Origin: Cheiracanthium punctorium
Taxonomy: Eukaryota; Arthropoda; Arachnida; Araneae; Cheiracanthiidae
Length of the DNA: 64,000 nucleotides
NCBI GenBank assembly: GCA_038373885.1
Contig: JAWZYV010013563.1
Span: 248,001 to 312,000, forward strand
Direction of reading: 5' to 3'
In this document: positions 62,728-64,000 of the stretch, in pieces
Numbering within the stretch: position 1 is the stretch's first letter
Layout: each line of letters begins with the position of its first letter
Translations under genes and position numbers: made by a program
Notes under the pieces: generated by a model
What the model was told of the DNA's origin: nothing
Seen by the model: only the letters and a program-made list of their open reading frames with translations
Databases searched by the model: none

Positions 62728-64000
62728 AAAAAACCAAAATTTAATACTTGTGACTCCAACAAATGCAAAACTTGTCCCTACGCTTCTTCTGATTTAATAG
62801 ATAATAGTAGATCTTACTATCAATTCTGTAAAATATATAATTGCATTTATAAAATTAATTGTACCTCTTGTAATATGGCCTATATAGGTCAAACACGTAA
62901 TCCGCTACACCTGCGAATTAATTTACATCGCAGTAATGTAAAAAAATTTTTCATCTGATCATTCGGCAAATGTTGAATATGCTCATTTCCATACCCATGG
63001 GTTTGAAAACATTAAAATAGAAATACTTGCCATCCAACAACAACATAACGAACGACTTTTTCTGGAAGATCATTTAATAAATGATCACAACACCTGTTAT
63101 CCTTACGGACTCAACCAAATATTACATAATAAACATCTTCATTACTACTCCGAAAACACTAACCCTACAAAATATATGCCTATTTATTACAAACTTAATC
63201 TGAATAGATACAAGAAAACTTCTCGTTTCAAGAGAGGCAAGTCCTCAAAACATATTCATTTTATTTTATCAAACAGTGCCATAAAGTCTGAACTTCAACT
63301 TCTAAATGATACCTACATAAATAATTTTAACTGGATACCTGTAAGAACCTTTGTCTTCTCTATTAAAAAGAAGTTGATTCACAAATATCTCAAAATCTTC
63401 TACACTTTGACTCTGTCTGATCACTTTAGTCATTTGTTTTATGATCTTATGATTGTCCGAGCAAATGCACTTAAACATGACATAGTAAAAAACAACTACA
63501 AACAGTCTACATTAAATACTAACTTTGTCATACATTATACACATCCTTCTTTTCGATCAATAAACTTTAATCAACTTCTTTCTAAACACAGTGACTTATT
63601 TCCAATTAATGACCTGCACATAAAAAAATCCTTTAAATATCCTATACCCATGGGTAGAAAAATATTCAACTACAATTCTTTTTGTAAGAATTTTTCACCG
63701 GATGATTCCTTTGATTGTTTATGTACCAGTGATCATTATCGTTCATTTGTTAATTCCCATTATGGACACATAGTTACAGGTGACCTTAATATAATAAAAG
63801 ATTTAAAACTAAGACAACTTATGAACAAAGGCACTAAGTATAGACTACCATCTAAATATAATATAAATGATATTATTGCACAGTTTACCTATGATATTGA
63901 CTATTATATATATAACACTTCTCTAAAATTCAATATTCCTACTGCCTTTTTTGATATGTGGAAAATTAAAGTATTGTCTTCATTAAATAATATATTAGCT
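62728..64000 (+). mobile_element. Penelope-like retroelement with N-terminal GIY-YIG endonuclease (Naiad type), 3' part beyond window
   Basis: The element's coding strand is plus. It begins with a zinc-binding-like cluster (CDSNKCKTC, from 62749), then a GIY-YIG nuclease core: CIYKI (62842), AYIGQT (62878), LHLRINLHR, and after a frameshift HFHTHGF, ERLFLEDHLI. Next comes a linker of about 250 residues with a CLC (CxC) motif at 63716..63724 and the block GHIVTGDL, LRQLMNKGTKYRLP. Canonical Penelope elements carry the nuclease after the reverse transcriptase. A nuclease first, followed by a CxC linker, is the signature of the permuted Naiad/Chlamys branch; Naiads are abundant in spiders. The reverse transcriptase is expected beyond 64000. 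The 5' boundary is uncertain: a TAA at 62725 precedes the recognisable frame and no start codon is evident, so the copy may be 5'-truncated. Confidence 0.8.
62728..64000 (+). pseudogene. Nuclease-linker ORF of the Naiad-type element, single frameshift
   Basis: Two frames join to give one protein. The first (62728 to about 62950) holds the cysteine cluster and the YIG half of the nuclease and runs into TGA at 62956. The second (62942 to the window edge, 353 codons without a stop) holds the histidines, the probable catalytic glutamate in ERLFLEDHLI, the CxC motif and TGDL. The switch lies in the A7T5 run at 62941..62951, where one extra base explains it, so either old decay or a homopolymer sequencing error is possible. 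Spider Naiads are reported to encode selenocysteine at UGA codons. No in-frame TGA occurs in the 353 open codons, and the cysteines of the CxC motif are ordinary TGT codons. Confidence 0.75.

Overview
The window looks like arthropod nuclear DNA. It is strongly A+T-rich, almost without coding sequence, and studded with homopolymers, small terminal-inverted-repeat (TIR) transposons and one retroelement. A chelicerate, probably a spider, is the best guess. The retroelement has the domain order of the Naiad branch of Penelope-like elements, which is abundant in spiders, but nothing here fixes the species and other invertebrates are possible. I see no rRNA, confident tRNA, CRISPR array or prokaryotic feature.

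Only one host gene is recognisable. On the minus strand, 53489..53217 is the first coding exon of an ARID5B-like chromatin regulator: 91 codons ending at a consensus GTGAGT donor, with a good splice acceptor 44 nt upstream of the ATG. Its remaining exons must lie at lower coordinates, and I could not recognise any of them. Most or all of 1..53216 is therefore probably one long first coding intron. A CpG-richer stretch at about 54959..55340, ending in a minus-strand splice donor, is a candidate promoter and 5' UTR exon. The leader carries an out-of-frame upstream ORF that overlaps the ARID5B start.

The presumed intron holds several short non-autonomous DNA transposons. Three hAT-type elements have exact 8-bp target-site duplications (9821..9989, 26310..26467, 32160..32333) and a fourth has an imperfect one (48315..48493). 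There is also a pogo/Tigger-like palindromic element (16974..17075) and two further TIR elements (19437..19566 and 28008..28158). Also present are a perfect 236-bp tandem repeat of 2.9 copies (4858..5547), a diverged 116-bp duplication (52608..52816), a 66-bp dispersed repeat seen twice, long (TA)n and poly-A/T tracts, and many 8-13 nt G or C runs.

The right end (about 61.4-64.0 kb) lies upstream of the ARID5B-like gene. It contains an 85-bp tandem array (61615..61860) and then, from 62728 to the window edge on the plus strand, the 5' half of a Penelope-like element. There an N-terminal GIY-YIG endonuclease is followed by a linker with a CxC motif, and the reverse transcriptase should lie beyond 64000. 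This copy has a one-base frameshift at 62941..62951 but is otherwise open for 353 codons.
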